From Vibrio metoecus (GTDB lineage Bacteria; Pseudomonadota; Gammaproteobacteria; Enterobacterales; Vibrionaceae): DNA of 64,000 nt. The notes under the pieces are model-generated. The model did no database searches and was not told the origin of the DNA. It worked only from the letters and a program-made list of their open reading frames with translations. Each line of letters starts with the position of its first letter. Position 1 is the stretch's first letter. Of this stretch, positions 38,071-48,559 are shown piece after piece. The stretch is taken from NCBI RefSeq assembly GCF_009665255.1, contig NZ_CP035686.1, forward strand, positions 1,736,001 to 1,800,000, written 5' to 3'. Position numbers and translations under genes: made by a program.

Positions 38071-38131
38071 ATTCCAATCGAAAATTTCTCCCCGATAGCG
38101 CCAATGCTCACAAATATTGACCGCTTTTCAT

Positions 38132-38146
38132 TGGCACGATATGTGC
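38132..38146 (+). promoter_or_regulatory. Sigma-54 promoter of qrr1
   Basis: TGGCACGATATGTGC carries the GG (-24) and GC (-12) pairs 12 bp apart. The predicted start, 12 nt past the GC, is T38158, exactly the first base of the recognised Qrr sequence. Confidence 0.88.
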
Positions 38147-38157
38147 TTTACTACTAT

Positions 38158-38252
38158 TGACCCGCAAGGGTCACCTAGCCAACTGACGTTGTTAGTGAAT
38201 AAAAATGTTCACAAATAACAGCCAATAGACTCATTCTATTGGCTATTTTTTT
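38158..38252 (+). ncRNA. qrr1: Qrr1 quorum-regulatory small RNA
   Basis: A 95-nt RNA beginning TGACCCGCAAGGGTCACCTAG, the conserved 5' stem of Qrr RNAs. A central ACTGACGTTGTTAGTG pairing region follows, then a terminator (AGCCAATAG/CTATTGGCT plus seven T). Qrr RNAs with Hfq repress hapR and activate aphA translation at low cell density. The gene is divergent from luxO, as in other Vibrio. Confidence 0.95.
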
Positions 38253-38282
38253 ATCTGCGTGTTTGAAATACGCATTCACCGA

Positions 38283-40313
38283 TTAGCTGTTGGCGATAAA
38301 CTGCTGACGCAACTGATGAATCTCGTCGCGTTTTTGCGCGGCTAACTCAAACTCTAAGTTCTGCGCATGTTGGTACATCGCCGCTTCTAGTTTGCTGATC
38401 TCTTTTTCCAATTGTTGTGGTGTAAGAGCTTGATATACAGCCGATTCTTCCGCAACCTTGGCCAAAGGCACTACTTTGCTGTTCTTTTGCTTACGAGATT
38501 TCGCAATATCGCCCAACTCCATAATGTCTTTCACGCTGCGCTTTAGTGGCTGTGGAGTAATACCCAGCTGCTCGTTATAAGCATGCTGCTTCTCACGGCG
38601 GCGCTCGGTTTCATCCATCGCTTTACGCATAGATTTAGTGATCGAGTCGGCGTACAAAATCGCTTTACCATTGATGTTACGAGCAGCACGGCCGATGGTT
38701 TGAATTAATGAACGTTCAGAACGCAAAAAGCCTTCCTTATCTGCATCAAGGATAGCCACTAAAGCGACTTCCGGCATATCCAAACCTTCACGGAGCAAGT
38801 TGATCCCCACCAGCACATCAAACACACCCAATCGCAGATCGCGGATGATTTCGACCCGTTCAACCGTATCAATATCTGAATGCAGATAGCGTACTTTTAC
38901 CCCATGCTCATGCAGATATTCGGTTAAGTCTTCCGCCATGCGCTTGGTTAGGGTAGTCACCAAGATCCGCTCATCATTTGCAGCGCGAATACGTGCTTCT
39001 GAAAGCAAGTCATCCACTTGAGTAGCCACTGGGCGCACTTCGATGATCGGATCCAGCAAACCCGTCGGGCGAACCACTTGATCCGCCACTTCACCACCCG
39101 ATTTGGTTAACTCATACTCACCCGGTGTTGCAGACACAAAAATGGTTTGCGGAGCCAGTGCTTCAAATTCATCAAATTTAAGCGGGCGGTTATCCAGAGC
39201 GGAAGGTAAGCGGAAGCCAAACTCCACCAAGGTTTCTTTCCGTGAACGATCGCCTTTAAACATCGCGCCAATTTGCGGCACGGTGACGTGTGATTCATCG
39301 ATGATCAGCAAGCCATCGTGGGGCAAGTAATCAAAGAGCGTTGGAGGCGGCTCCCCCTCGGATCGCCCGCTAAGGTAACGCGAGTAGTTTTCAATCCCGG
39401 AGCAAAATCCCAGCTCGTTCATCATCTCAATATCAAACTGAGTTCGTTGAGAAATCCGCTGTTCTTCGAGCAGTTTATTGTTATCTAAGAGATATTGCCG
39501 ACGTATTTGCAGCTCATGCTTGATCTGCTCTATCGCCTCAAGGATCCGTTCACGCGGGGTTACATAGTGCGTTTTAGGGTAAACGGTGAAACGCGCTAAA
39601 TCACGTGACGTCACAACCCCAGTTAATGGGTCAAAAAGGCTGATGCATTCCACTTCATCATCAAACATCTCTACCCGAACGGCTTCTTGATCTGATTCTG
39701 CGGGAAAGATATCAATGACTTCGCCTCTAACGCGGAATTGACCCCGTTCAAACGCCATGTCATTACGTGAATATTGCAACTCAGCTAACCGACGCAGCAT
39801 ATCGCGTTGGTTGATGACATCACCTCGGCGTAAATGCAACATCATTTTTAAATAAGAATCGGGGTCACCCAAACCGTAGATAGCAGAAACCGAAGCGACA
39901 ATCACCGCATCTTTACGCTCTAATAATGCTTTGGTCGCGGATAAACGCATCTGCTCAATGTGCGCATTAACTGAAGAGTCTTTCTCAATAAAAGTATCGG
40001 TGCTCGGAACGTAAGCTTCAGGCTGGTAGTAGTCATAGTAAGAAACGAAATACTCCACCGCATTGTTGGGGAAAAAGGCTTTCATTTCGCCGTACAGCTG
40101 AGCCGCAAGGGTTTTATTCGGCGCAAGTAAAATGGTAGGACGCTGAGCGGTAGCAATCACATTGGCTAAGGTAAAGGTTTTACCTGACCCTGTTACCCCA
40201 AGCAGAGTTTGGTGCGCTAATCCTGAATCCAACCCCTCTAGTAATTGCTTAATCGCTGTAGGTTGGTCGCCGGCAGGTTGATAATCCGAAACCAATTCAA
40301 ATGCTTTACTCAT
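38283..40313 (-). CDS. uvrB: UvrABC system protein B
   Basis: A 676-residue nucleotide-excision repair helicase-like subunit. Walker [11 protein letters not shown] is near residue 40, the beta-hairpin region [12 protein letters not shown] near 92, and DESHVTVPQ near 338. Helicase motif VI (QTIGRAARN) and the C-terminal UVR domain ([17 protein letters not shown]) complete it. The start [13 protein letters not shown] is conserved; the upstream in-frame ATG would add 16 unrelated residues. I looked for a LexA box upstream and did not find a convincing one. Confidence 0.97.
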   Translation of the reverse strand: MSKAFELVSDYQPAGDQPTAIKQLLEGLDSGLAHQTLLGVTGSGKTFTLANVIATAQRPTILLAPNKTLAAQLYGEMKAFFPNNAVEYFVSYYDYYQPEAYVPSTDTFIEKDSSVNAHIEQMRLSATKALLERKDAVIVASVSAIYGLGDPDSYLKMMLHLRRGDVINQRDMLRRLAELQYSRNDMAFERGQFRVRGEVIDIFPAESDQEAVRVEMFDDEVECISLFDPLTGVVTSRDLARFTVYPKTHYVTPRERILEAIEQIKHELQIRRQYLLDNNKLLEEQRISQRTQFDIEMMNELGFCSGIENYSRYLSGRSEGEPPPTLFDYLPHDGLLIIDESHVTVPQIGAMFKGDRSRKETLVEFGFRLPSALDNRPLKFDEFEALAPQTIFVSATPGEYELTKSGGEVADQVVRPTGLLDPIIEVRPVATQVDDLLSEARIRAANDERILVTTLTKRMAEDLTEYLHEHGVKVRYLHSDIDTVERVEIIRDLRLGVFDVLVGINLLREGLDMPEVALVAILDADKEGFLRSERSLIQTIGRAARNINGKAILYADSITKSMRKAMDETERRREKQHAYNEQLGITPQPLKRSVKDIMELGDIAKSRKQKNSKVVPLAKVAEESAVYQALTPQQLEKEISKLEAAMYQHAQNLEFELAAQKRDEIHQLRQQFIANS

Positions 40314-40623
40314 TGCATCCTCGTTGCACTCTTTTTCGAACGCTATTGTTGCTGTATGCATAGCGGATGATCAAGCACTTAATTTCGCCACCTTTTATCA
40401 CGTACACTGTGGTGTAAATGGATTTCCGCATCCATGTGCGAAGGATCTTCATTTTACTGAAAATAATCCTAGCTTCACGATATGAGGTTTGCTAACATCC
40501 TCAGCCCTACTCAGGCTTATCGCCTACCCTCGCCATAAAAATAATCCACCTGTTTTCCCCAGATTTTCCTCTTGACCCGTTTTCATGCCTAAAATTCATC
40601 AATCCATGTCGCACAACGAAACT

Positions 40624-40632
40624 TGTGGAAAA
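40624..40632 (-). promoter_or_regulatory. DnaA-box match TTTTCCACA
   Basis: Reading on the minus strand gives TTTTCCACA, which fits the relaxed DnaA consensus TTWTNCACA. It lies at the left edge of the A/T-rich tract. Confidence 0.4.
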
Positions 40633-40743
40633 GAAAAAATAACTCTTATAAAACAATAAATAAAACAAAAAATCGCCTTTATATAAAACTGAGCTTTTAC
40701 TCAAAAAACACTCTAAGCCGAACTAACTCAAGATTCATCAACA

Positions 40744-40772
40744 CACTTATCCACAAATTTAGTGGATAAGTG
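40744..40772. repeat. Palindrome carrying paired DnaA boxes
   Basis: CACTTATCCAC and GTGGATAAGTG are perfect 11-bp arms with a 7-base spacer. The left arm plus one base is the exact DnaA box TTATCCACA. The right arm read in reverse is TTATCCACT, one mismatch. No T tract follows, so it is not an intrinsic terminator. Confidence 0.6.
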
Positions 40773-40855
40773 AATGCAGCTCAATAGCCGTAAGGGATAC
40801 GAGAAAGTAAACCCTTAACCACATAAAAAAGCGACATTTTTTTCAGCGAAAAACA

Positions 40856-40884
40856 TTGACACGAAAAAACCAGATCGCTAACAT
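40856..40884 (+). promoter_or_regulatory. tRNA-Asn promoter
   Basis: TTGACA and TAACAT are separated by 17 bp. They are followed by a GC-rich discriminator (CCGCTCCG) and preceded by an A/T-rich upstream stretch, the make-up of a stringently controlled stable-RNA promoter. The predicted transcript starts about 9 nt before the tRNA. Confidence 0.75.
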
Positions 40885-40899
40885 CCGCTCCGAAACTAT

Positions 40900-40975
40900 T
40901 CCTCCTTAGTTCAGTCGGTAGAACGGCGGACTGTTAATCCGTATGTCGCAGGTTCGAGTCCCGCAGGAGGAGCCA
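40900..40975 (+). tRNA. tRNA-Asn (GTT)
   Basis: A 76-nt tRNA with acceptor stem TCCTCCT/AGGAGGA, D arm, anticodon GTT at 40933-40935, T arm GGTTCGAGTCC and encoded GCCA 3' end. It has its own promoter and terminator. Confidence 0.97.
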
Positions 40976-40978
40976 AAT

Positions 40979-41013
40979 TTAAAGCCCAGTCCCTAGCGAC
41001 TGGGCTTTTTTAT
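40979..41013 (+). terminator. Terminator after tRNA-Asn
   Basis: A stem AAAGCCCAGTC/GACTGGGCTTT is followed by TTTTA. Confidence 0.88.
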
Positions 41014-41194
41014 TACCGATTTTCAGAACAAAATTCCCTACACGATCTCTTGTGCTTCTCTACCGTTCGCCTCTTATTTGCCACCTATTGCGTATAATTT
41101 ATGTTCATGTATCTAAAACCTTAGCTTTCCTTGGTTGTTATTGCTTTGGCAAAGCAGGATAATGCCGGGATCGGAATCAAACATTTATATAACT

Positions 41195-41776
41195 ATGACC
41201 GAATATATTTTGTTGTTAATCGGCACGGTGCTGGTGAACAATTTTGTACTGGTGAAGTTCTTGGGCTTATGTCCTTTCATGGGCGTATCGAAAAAGCTAG
41301 AGACCGCAATTGGCATGGGGTTAGCGACAACCTTCGTCCTGACCTTGGCCTCAGTTTGCGCCTATCTGGTGGAAAGCTACGTGTTACGACCACTAGGCAT
41401 TGAGTATCTGCGTACCATGAGCTTTATTTTGGTGATCGCTGTCGTGGTACAGTTCACCGAAATGGTTGTGCACAAAACCAGCCCGACACTCTATCGCCTG
41501 CTAGGGATTTTCCTGCCGCTGATCACCACCAACTGTGCGGTGTTAGGTGTTGCACTGCTCAACATCAACGAAAATCACAACTTCATTCAATCGATCATTT
41601 ATGGCTTTGGCGCTGCAGTCGGCTTCTCTCTGGTGTTGATCCTGTTCGCTTCGATGCGTGAACGGATCCATGTCGCCGATGTTCCCGCGCCCTTCAAAGG
41701 AGCGTCCATTGCTATGATCACCGCAGGTTTAATGTCTTTGGCCTTTATGGGCTTTACCGGGTTGGTGAAACTGTAA
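41195..41776 (+). CDS. rnfA: Rnf electron transport complex subunit A
   Basis: A 193-residue integral membrane subunit with six predicted helices, paralogous to RnfE and to Nqr [32 protein letters not shown] is the conserved start and contains the cysteine implicated in an intramembrane Fe-S site; TNCAVLG is the partner motif. The ATG at 41195 was chosen by homology over an upstream start at 41135. A good -10 (TATAAT, 41093-41098) lies upstream. It overlaps rnfB by one base. Confidence 0.95.
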   Translation: MTEYILLLIGTVLVNNFVLVKFLGLCPFMGVSKKLETAIGMGLATTFVLTLASVCAYLVESYVLRPLGIEYLRTMSFILVIAVVVQFTEMVVHKTSPTLYRLLGIFLPLITTNCAVLGVALLNINENHNFIQSIIYGFGAAVGFSLVLILFASMRERIHVADVPAPFKGASIAMITAGLMSLAFMGFTGLVKL

Positions 41777-42363
41777 TGAGTACCATAGTCATCGCTGTTC
41801 TTGCTCTGGCGGCATTGGCCGCCGTGTTTGGAGCCATACTGGGTTTTGCTTCGATCCGCTTTAAGGTTGAGGCAGACCCCATCGTTGATCAAATTGACTC
41901 CATCTTGCCGCAAACCCAATGTGGCCAATGCGGCTACCCCGGATGTCGCCCATACGCTGAAGCCATTGCCAATGGTGATGCGATTAACAAGTGCCCTCCT
42001 GGTGGTCAAGCGACCATTGAAAAACTCGCAGACCTAATGGGCGTCGAAGTACAAGACTCCGCCCATGATCTGGACAACAAAGTCAAAATGGTCGCCTTTA
42101 TCCATGAAGACATGTGTATCGGTTGTACCAAGTGTATTCAGGCTTGTCCGGTCGATGCGATTGTGGGCGGTAACAAAGCCGTACACACTGTGATCAAAAA
42201 TGAGTGCACAGGCTGTGACCTGTGTGTCGCCCCCTGCCCGACCGACTGTATTGAAATGATCCCGGTACAAACCACGCCAGAGAGCTGGAAGTGGCAACTC
42301 AATGCCATCCCTGTGGTCAATGTGACCGATTCTGCGCCTGCTGCGCAGAAGAGTGTGAATTAA
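41776..42363 (+). CDS. rnfB: Rnf complex ferredoxin-like subunit B
   Basis: A 195-residue subunit with one N-terminal membrane helix. The Fe-S domain starts [12 protein letters not shown] near residue 47. Two ferredoxin-type 4Fe-4S motifs follow ([12 protein letters not shown] and [12 protein letters not shown]). It accepts electrons from reduced ferredoxin or passes them within Rnf. The start is ATG overlapping the rnfA stop (TAATG). Confidence 0.95.
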   Translation: MSTIVIAVLALAALAAVFGAILGFASIRFKVEADPIVDQIDSILPQTQCGQCGYPGCRPYAEAIANGDAINKCPPGGQATIEKLADLMGVEVQDSAHDLDNKVKMVAFIHEDMCIGCTKCIQACPVDAIVGGNKAVHTVIKNECTGCDLCVAPCPTDCIEMIPVQTTPESWKWQLNAIPVVNVTDSAPAAQKSVN

Positions 42364-42371
42364 GGATTGGT

Positions 42372-44960
42372 ATGCTGTCATTAATCGAACAAATCAAATC
42401 AGGCAAGCTTTGGGACTTCCCCGGCGGCATTCATCCATTTGAAAATAAACATCAATCCAACCGTCAGCCCATTATCAATGCGAGCATTCCGAATGAGCTG
42501 GTACTGCCGCTCAAACAGCACATTGGTAAGGCAGGCGATTTACTGGTGAAAGTGGGCGACCGTGTCCTAAAAGGCCAGCCGCTGACTCAATACACCTCGA
42601 CCTTCATGTTGCCGATTCATGCACCAACTTCAGGCGTCATTAGCGCTATTGAACCGCGTACGGTGGCTCACCCTTCCGGTTTGAGCGAGCTGTGTATTGT
42701 ACTGGCACCAGACCACCAAGAAGAGTGGTTCGAATTGCAGCCACAGCCGGATTATCAACAGTTGTCACCCGAGACACTTTTGGAACTGATCCGTCAGGCT
42801 GGTATTTCAGGTATGGGTGGCGCAGGCTTCCCGACCGCGAAGAAACTGCAATCTGGGCTATCACGCACCGAAATCTTGATCATTAACGCTGCCGAGTGTG
42901 AGCCTTATATCACCGCAGATGATGTGTTAATGCGTCAGCATGCCAATGAAATTATTCAGGGCATCGAGATTGTTGAGCACATTTTAAAGCCCAAACTGAC
43001 CATCATCGGGATTGAAGATAACAAACCGGAAGCCGTTGCAGCGCTGCAACAAGCCGCGCAAGACAAACCAATAGTGATCCGCGTTATCCCAACCAAATAC
43101 CCGTCAGGCGGTGAGAAGCAACTCATCAAGATCCTGACTAACTTGGAAGTTCCGAAAGGCGGCATTCCTGCTGATATTGGTCTGTTGGTACAAAACGTCG
43201 GCTCTTTACAGGCAATTGCGCGCGCCATTTTGCATGGCGAGCCACTGATCCGCCGCGTTGTAACGCTCACCGGTGATTGTTTCCGTAAGCCGCGTAACGT
43301 TTGGGCACTGCTCGGCACTCCAGTACAAGCTCTGCTCAATGAGTTTGGCTACAAGGCTGATAAAAAGCTGCCGCGCCTAATCATGGGCGGCCCGATGATG
43401 GGTTTCACCCTGCCACACGCGCAAGTGCCGATCACTAAAACCGCCAACTGCATTCTCGCACCAACACGCAATGAGTTAACCAGCAGTGATCATGAAATGG
43501 CCTGTATTCGCTGCGGTCAGTGTGCGGATGCTTGCCCGGTTTCATTGTTACCCCAGCAGTTACAATGGCATGCCAAGGCGCAAGAGTTTGATAAGTGTGA
43601 AGAGTTAAATCTTAAAGACTGTATTGAATGCGGTGCCTGTGCCTACGTCTGCCCAAGTGACATTCCTTTGGTGCAGTATTATCGCCAAGCCAAAGCAGAA
43701 ATTCGCACCCGCAGTTTAGAAGCGGAAGCCGCTGAACGCGCTAAAGCACGCTTTGAAGAGAAAAAAGCGCGCATGGATCGCGACAAAGCGGAACGCGAAA
43801 ATCGCTTCAAGCAAGCGGCGGAAGATCGCCGTAAAGAGATGCAGCAGCAAGGTGGATCCGATGCCATTGCCGCTGCGATTGAACGCGTTAAAGCGCAAAA
43901 AGCTCAGCTTGAGCCAGCCGATAACAGCGTAAAACCTGCGATTGCGGCGGCGATTGCACGCGCCAAAGCCAAACAGGCAGAAGCTGCACAGAGTGGTGCA
44001 AGTGAGCCGGATAACAGTGAAATGGCTAAACTGCGTGAAGAACGTAAACGCCAAGCTCGGGAACGCAAAACGGAAAAAGGCGAACCGACAGAAGCACAAG
44101 CACCAATCAGTGATGACGCGAACGATAAGAAATCTGCCGTGGCTGCTGCGATTGCTCGTGCTAAAGCGCGTAAAGCCGAGCAGCAAAACGAGCCTGAGCA
44201 AGCAGATGTCACACAAAACAATGACGACACCGATCCGAAAAAAGCTGCGGTAGCCGCTGCGATTGCTCGCGCTAAAGCACGCAAAGCCCAGCAGCAAGAC
44301 GAAACGGAGCAAAGCGAGACTCAGCAAGACGAAGTCGCACCAAGCTATGACGATGCCGATCCGAAAAAAGCTGCGGTAGCCGCTGCGATTGCTCGCGCTA
44401 AAGCACGCAAAGCCCAGCAGCAAGACGAAACAGAGCAAAGCGAGACTCAGCAAGCCGAAGTCGCACCAAGCAATAACGACTCCGATCCGAAAAAAGCTGC
44501 GGTAGCTGCTGCGATTGCTCGCGCTAAAGCACGCAAAGCCCAGCAACAAGACGAAACAGAGCAAAGCGTAACTCAGCAAGCCGAAGTCGCACCAAGCAAT
44601 GACGATGCCGATCCGAAAAAAGCCGCCGTTGCCGCTGCGATTGCTCGCGCTAAAGCACGCAAAGCCCAGCAGCAAAACGAAACAGAGCAAAGCGTAACTC
44701 AGCAAGCCGAAGTCTCACCAAGCAATGACGACTCCGATCCGAAAAAAGCTGCGGTAGCCGCAGCGATTGCTCGTGCTAAAGCGCGTAAAGCCCAGCAGCA
44801 AAACGAAACGGAACAAAGCGATGCCGTACAAGTTGAAGTCGCACCAAGCAATGACGACGCCGATCCGAAAAAAGCCGCCGTTGCCACTGCTATCGCTCGC
44901 GCTAAAGCGCGCAAAGCCGCACAACAATCATCTAATTTAAACGCTGAGGAGAATGACTAG
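42372..44960 (+). CDS. rnfC: Rnf complex NADH-binding subunit C with long repeat tail
   Basis: An 862-residue peripheral subunit. The N-terminal part (about 1-440) has the NADH/FMN-site motif [13 protein letters not shown] and [12 protein letters not shown], then two 4Fe-4S motifs ([12 protein letters not shown] and [12 protein letters not shown]). From about residue 450 a charged helical tail contains tandem copies of a 42-residue unit ([19 protein letters not shown]...), seven clear and two degenerate. The start [16 protein letters not shown] has AAGGA 5 nt upstream. The tail length is expected to vary between strains. Confidence 0.95.
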   Translation: MLSLIEQIKSGKLWDFPGGIHPFENKHQSNRQPIINASIPNELVLPLKQHIGKAGDLLVKVGDRVLKGQPLTQYTSTFMLPIHAPTSGVISAIEPRTVAHPSGLSELCIVLAPDHQEEWFELQPQPDYQQLSPETLLELIRQAGISGMGGAGFPTAKKLQSGLSRTEILIINAAECEPYITADDVLMRQHANEIIQGIEIVEHILKPKLTIIGIEDNKPEAVAALQQAAQDKPIVIRVIPTKYPSGGEKQLIKILTNLEVPKGGIPADIGLLVQNVGSLQAIARAILHGEPLIRRVVTLTGDCFRKPRNVWALLGTPVQALLNEFGYKADKKLPRLIMGGPMMGFTLPHAQVPITKTANCILAPTRNELTSSDHEMACIRCGQCADACPVSLLPQQLQWHAKAQEFDKCEELNLKDCIECGACAYVCPSDIPLVQYYRQAKAEIRTRSLEAEAAERAKARFEEKKARMDRDKAERENRFKQAAEDRRKEMQQQGGSDAIAAAIERVKAQKAQLEPADNSVKPAIAAAIARAKAKQAEAAQSGASEPDNSEMAKLREERKRQARERKTEKGEPTEAQAPISDDANDKKSAVAAAIARAKARKAEQQNEPEQADVTQNNDDTDPKKAAVAAAIARAKARKAQQQDETEQSETQQDEVAPSYDDADPKKAAVAAAIARAKARKAQQQDETEQSETQQAEVAPSNNDSDPKKAAVAAAIARAKARKAQQQDETEQSVTQQAEVAPSNDDADPKKAAVAAAIARAKARKAQQQNETEQSVTQQAEVSPSNDDSDPKKAAVAAAIARAKARKAQQQNETEQSDAVQVEVAPSNDDADPKKAAVATAIARAKARKAAQQSSNLNAEEND
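44110..44930 (+). repeat. 126-bp coding tandem repeats in rnfC
   Basis: Seven units of about 126 bp encode [DP][20 protein letters not shown] plus an acidic Q/E-rich spacer. The first and last units are degenerate or truncated. Confidence 0.85.
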
Positions 44961-46006
44961 TGGCCTTCTTTATTGCTAGCTCCCCACATTTACGCAGCAA
45001 ACGTAATACTGCCGATGTCATGCGCTGGGTATTGGCCTGTGCTGTGCCAGGCCTGATTGCCCAAACCTACTTTTTTGGCTACGGCACACTGATTCAATTA
45101 CTGCTGGCTATCTCAGTCGCCGTGGCGCTAGAAGCGGGAATTATGCTACTGCGTAAACGCTCCCCCGTATCCGCACTACGCGACTACAGCGCAGTGGTGA
45201 CGGCACTGTTATTGGCCGTAGCCATTCCGCCGCTTTCACCGTGGTGGATTGTGGTCATTGGTTTGATCTTTGCGATCGTGATAGCCAAACATCTTTACGG
45301 TGGGCTTGGGCAAAACCCATTTAACCCCGCCATGATTGCTTACGTGGTACTGCTCATCTCCTTCCCGGTACAGATGACCAGCTGGATTGCACCAACCAAG
45401 TTGAATGCCGAACCCAGTTCGCTGGTCGATTCGGTATCACTGATTTTCGGTGGCTTTAACATTGATGGGCTGTCGTTACAGCAAATCCGCACCGGTATTG
45501 ATGGCGTAACCATGGCAACCCCACTGGATGCCATCAAAACCTCGCTCAAAGCGGGGCACACCATGAGTGAAACCTTAACTCAGCCTCAGTTTAGCGGTTT
45601 TGCGGGTATCGGTTGGGAATGGGTCAATATTGCCTATCTGCTCGGCGGCCTGATGCTGCTGAAGCTGCGTATCATACGTTGGCATATTCCGGTGGCAATG
45701 TTGGCAGGTTTAGTCATCACGTCGTTACTCGCTCAGCTCTTTGCTCCGGGGACAACCGCTTCACCCGTTATCCATCTTTTATCAGGCGCGACCATGCTCG
45801 GCGCATTTTTTATTGCGACCGATCCGGTCAGTGCCAGCACCACTGACAAGGGTCGTTTGATTTACGGTTTCTTTATCGGTGCTATGGTGTTTATCATTCG
45901 TAGCTGGGGTGGTTACCCTGATGGTGTTGCGTTTGCAGTGCTGCTCGCCAACATGTGCGTACCACTGATTGATTACTACACCAAACCCAGAACTTACGGA
46001 CACTAA
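44960..46006 (+). CDS. rnfD: Rnf complex subunit D
   Basis: A 348-residue membrane subunit with about nine or ten helices, homologous to NqrB. The flavin-attachment region is [14 protein letters not shown] near residue 185 (the SGAT-like TMAT). [19 protein letters not shown] is conserved. The start is GTG, overlapping the rnfC TAG (TAGTG), with GAGGAG upstream. Confidence 0.94.
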   Translation: MAFFIASSPHLRSKRNTADVMRWVLACAVPGLIAQTYFFGYGTLIQLLLAISVAVALEAGIMLLRKRSPVSALRDYSAVVTALLLAVAIPPLSPWWIVVIGLIFAIVIAKHLYGGLGQNPFNPAMIAYVVLLISFPVQMTSWIAPTKLNAEPSSLVDSVSLIFGGFNIDGLSLQQIRTGIDGVTMATPLDAIKTSLKAGHTMSETLTQPQFSGFAGIGWEWVNIAYLLGGLMLLKLRIIRWHIPVAMLAGLVITSLLAQLFAPGTTASPVIHLLSGATMLGAFFIATDPVSASTTDKGRLIYGFFIGAMVFIIRSWGGYPDGVAFAVLLANMCVPLIDYYTKPRTYGH

Positions 46007-46017
46007 GAGCGCGACTT

Positions 46018-46647
46018 ATGCTGACAGCAATTCGAAAAAATGGTCTGATTCTCGCCGTCTTTGCCTGTGTTTCTACTGGCTTGGTCGCGCTGACGTACGC
46101 TTTGACGGCCAATCAAATTAAGCAACAAGAACAGAAGCAACTGCTGCAAGTTCTGAACCAAGTGATCCCACATAAATACCACGATAACTCGCTAGCAGAA
46201 GCCTGCACCTTGGTAAACGATGCCGAACTTGGCACACCAAAAACCATGCATGCTTATCTGGCTAAACGAGGTGGTGAACCAAGCGCCATTGCGATTGAAA
46301 CCATTGCACCCGATGGTTACAACGGCGAAATCAAAGTGATTGTTGGTATCGCTAATAATGGTTCAGTGCTCGGTGTGCGTGTGCTTGCTCACCAAGAAAC
46401 GCCAGGATTAGGCGATAAGGTTGATTTACGGATCAGTAATTGGGTATTAGGATTTAACGGTCAACAAGTCACCGCAGATAACCAAGATGACTGGAAAGTA
46501 CGTAAAGATGGCGGCCAGTTTGATCAGTTTACCGGCGCAACCATTACACCGCGTGCGGTCGTACAAGCCGTGAAAAAAGCGGTGATGTATGTGAACCAGC
46601 ATAAACAACAGCTGCACAGTCAGCCTAATCCGTGCGAGGGTCAATAA
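46018..46647 (+). CDS. rnfG: Rnf complex flavoprotein subunit G
   Basis: A 209-residue subunit with one N-terminal membrane helix and a periplasmic domain. The covalent FMN site is [11 protein letters not shown] (S/TGATxT motif) near residue 175. [17 protein letters not shown] is the family signature. It is paralogous to NqrC. Confidence 0.95.
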   Translation: MLTAIRKNGLILAVFACVSTGLVALTYALTANQIKQQEQKQLLQVLNQVIPHKYHDNSLAEACTLVNDAELGTPKTMHAYLAKRGGEPSAIAIETIAPDGYNGEIKVIVGIANNGSVLGVRVLAHQETPGLGDKVDLRISNWVLGFNGQQVTADNQDDWKVRKDGGQFDQFTGATITPRAVVQAVKKAVMYVNQHKQQLHSQPNPCEGQ

Positions 46648-46648
46648 C

Positions 46649-47341
46649 ATGAGTGAAAACAGAACTCTGATGTTAAATGGCATGTGGAACAATAACCCGG
46701 CCTTAGTACAATTGCTGGGGTTGTGTCCACTGCTGGCAGTCTCTTCTACCGTCACCAATGCGCTCGGGTTAGGTATCGCAACCCTACTGGTATTGGTTGG
46801 ATCCAATGTGACGGTATCTCTAGTGCGTGACTATGTGCCAAAAGAAGTGCGCATTCCCGTCTTCGTCATGATCATTGCATCGCTAGTCACTTGCGTACAA
46901 CTGCTGATGAATGCGTATGCCTACGGGCTTTACCTCTCACTCGGCATTTTTATTCCGCTGATTGTGACGAACTGCATCATCATTGGTCGTGCCGAAGCTT
47001 TCGCTTCAAAAAATGATGTCTTGCCTGCCGCACTTGATGGATTTTGGATGGGACTCGGCATGACTTCCGTGCTGGTCGTACTCGGTTCACTGCGTGAAAT
47101 CATCGGCAACGGCACTCTGTTTGATGGCGCCGATCTGCTTCTTGGTGAATGGGCCAAAGTGTTGCGTATCGAAATCTTCCATTTTGACAGCAGCTTTTTG
47201 CTGGCACTCTTGCCTCCCGGTGCCTTCATCGGTGTTGGCTTCTTGATTGCCGCGAAAAGTGTGATTGATAAACAGATTGCCGCTCGCCAACCAAAACAAC
47301 AAAAGCAAGCCATAGAGCGCGCACGAGTGACCAATGTCTAA
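46649..47341 (+). CDS. rnfE: Rnf complex subunit E
   Basis: A 230-residue membrane protein with six helices. Conserved [21 protein letters not shown] and [22 protein letters not shown] carry the cysteines matching those of RnfA. It starts one base after rnfG stops. The C-terminus is a short basic cytoplasmic tail. Confidence 0.95.
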   Translation: MSENRTLMLNGMWNNNPALVQLLGLCPLLAVSSTVTNALGLGIATLLVLVGSNVTVSLVRDYVPKEVRIPVFVMIIASLVTCVQLLMNAYAYGLYLSLGIFIPLIVTNCIIIGRAEAFASKNDVLPAALDGFWMGLGMTSVLVVLGSLREIIGNGTLFDGADLLLGEWAKVLRIEIFHFDSSFLLALLPPGAFIGVGFLIAAKSVIDKQIAARQPKQQKQAIERARVTNV

Positions 47342-47367
47342 CCTTGTAAAGGAAGCCAACCCGTCTA

Positions 47368-48009
47368 ATGAATAACGCGAAACGGATTGAAATTTTAGAG
47401 CGCCTGCGGGCTAACAACCCAAAGCCAGAGACCGAATTAAACTGGAGTTCACCTTTTGAGTTGTTGATTGCGGTATTGCTCTCCGCACAAGCGACCGATG
47501 TTAGCGTCAACAAAGCCACCGATAAACTGTATGCGGTGGCCAACACTCCACAAGCCATGCTCGATCTGGGTGTTGATGGAGTCAAAGAGTACATTAAGAC
47601 GATTGGCCTGTTTAACTCCAAAGCAGAAAACGTCATCAAAACCTGCCGTATTTTGCTTGAGAAACATCAAGGTGAAGTACCGGAAGACCGCGAAGCGTTG
47701 GAAGCTCTACCTGGTGTTGGGCGCAAAACTGCCAATGTGGTACTGAACACCGCCTTTGGCTGGCCAACCATTGCGGTGGATACCCATATCTTCCGTGTTT
47801 CCAATCGCACCAAGTTTGCGGTGGGTAAAAATGTCGATGAAGTTGAACACAAGCTACTCAAAGTGGTTCCAAGCGAGTTTAAGCTCGATGTACACCACTG
47901 GCTGATCCTGCACGGACGTTATACGTGCATTGCACGCAAACCGCGCTGTGGTAGTTGTATCATTGAAGATCTTTGTGAATTCAAAGAGAAAGTTTACCCA
48001 GAAAGCTAA
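47368..48009 (+). CDS. nth: Endonuclease III
   Basis: A 213-residue DNA glycosylase/AP lyase for oxidised pyrimidines. The helix-hairpin-helix LPGVGRKTANVVL carries the catalytic lysine, and VDTHIFRVSNR the catalytic aspartate. The 4Fe-4S ligands are C-x6-C-x2-C-x5-C near the C-terminus (CIARKPRCGSCIIEDLC). Position after rnfE is conserved in gamma-proteobacteria, and it is probably co-transcribed. Confidence 0.97.
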   Translation: MNNAKRIEILERLRANNPKPETELNWSSPFELLIAVLLSAQATDVSVNKATDKLYAVANTPQAMLDLGVDGVKEYIKTIGLFNSKAENVIKTCRILLEKHQGEVPEDREALEALPGVGRKTANVVLNTAFGWPTIAVDTHIFRVSNRTKFAVGKNVDEVEHKLLKVVPSEFKLDVHHWLILHGRYTCIARKPRCGSCIIEDLCEFKEKVYPES

Positions 48010-48048
48010 TTTCAAAAAAAACCGTTATCCGGAAAGCAAGGAGCCTTT

Positions 48049-48465
48049 ATGTCAAACCATCGTATTTTGCACACCATGCTACGTGTCGGCGATTTGGATA
48101 AATCGATCGAGTTTTACACCCAAGTCATGGGCATGACTCTACTGCGTAAAAATGAGAATACCGAATACAAATACACCCTCGCCTTCTTAGGTTATGGTGA
48201 TGAATCACAATGTGCCGTGATTGAGCTGACCTACAACTGGGGTGTTGCTGAATATGAAAAAGGCAATGCATACGGCCATATCGCGATTGGTGTTGACGAT
48301 ATCTATACCACTTGCGACATCATCAAAGCCTCAGGTGGCATCGTGACACGCGAGCCAGGACCGGTGAAAGGCGGTACAACGCACATCGCTTTCGTCAAAG
48401 ATCCGGATGGTTACATGATTGAACTCATCCAAAACAAGCAAGCAACAGCAGGTCTAGAAGGTTAA
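48049..48465 (+). CDS. gloA: Lactoylglutathione lyase (glyoxalase I)
   Basis: A 138-residue metalloenzyme turning methylglyoxal-glutathione hemithioacetal into S-lactoylglutathione. [25 protein letters not shown] carries the first metal histidine, [11 protein letters not shown] the second, and the two glutamates are in VIELTYNWG and YMIELIQ. AAGGAG lies before the ATG. A terminator follows. Confidence 0.97.
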   Translation: MSNHRILHTMLRVGDLDKSIEFYTQVMGMTLLRKNENTEYKYTLAFLGYGDESQCAVIELTYNWGVAEYEKGNAYGHIAIGVDDIYTTCDIIKASGGIVTREPGPVKGGTTHIAFVKDPDGYMIELIQNKQATAGLEG

Positions 48466-48482
48466 GCAAGCCGTTTTCTTCC

Positions 48483-48513
48483 CTATACCGCCACGATTGG
48501 CGGTATTTTTTTA
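48483..48513 (+). terminator. Terminator after gloA
   Basis: A stem ATACCGCCA/TGGCGGTAT with a CGAT loop is followed by seven T residues. Confidence 0.9.
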
Positions 48514-48559
48514 GGGTAATAACAAGCCATCTTATTAGTAAATCGTCATAGGTAGGGTT

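Larger units (their letters stand above)
40381..40855. other. AT-rich intergenic region between uvrB and tRNA-Asn
   Basis: About 0.5 kb without a convincing gene. A 65-codon minus-strand frame at 40507-40704 has skewed composition and no ribosome-binding site. The centre (40630-40720) is very A/T rich. DnaA-box matches flank it (see the separate entries). Confidence 0.6.

Noticed and set aside
40314..40400. LexA (SOS) box expected ahead of uvrB
   Set aside because: Only CTGTATGCATAG-like fragments were seen, with wrong spacing for CTG-N10-CAG.
40507..40704. A 65-codon minus-strand frame between uvrB and tRNA-Asn
   Set aside because: There is no Shine-Dalgarno sequence, the composition is A/T driven, and it spans the A/T-rich tract; not credible as a gene.
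43716..44705. A 329-codon open frame antisense to rnfC
   Set aside because: It mirrors the rnfC tandem repeats in the opposite strand; the repeated low-complexity protein is an artefact of that.
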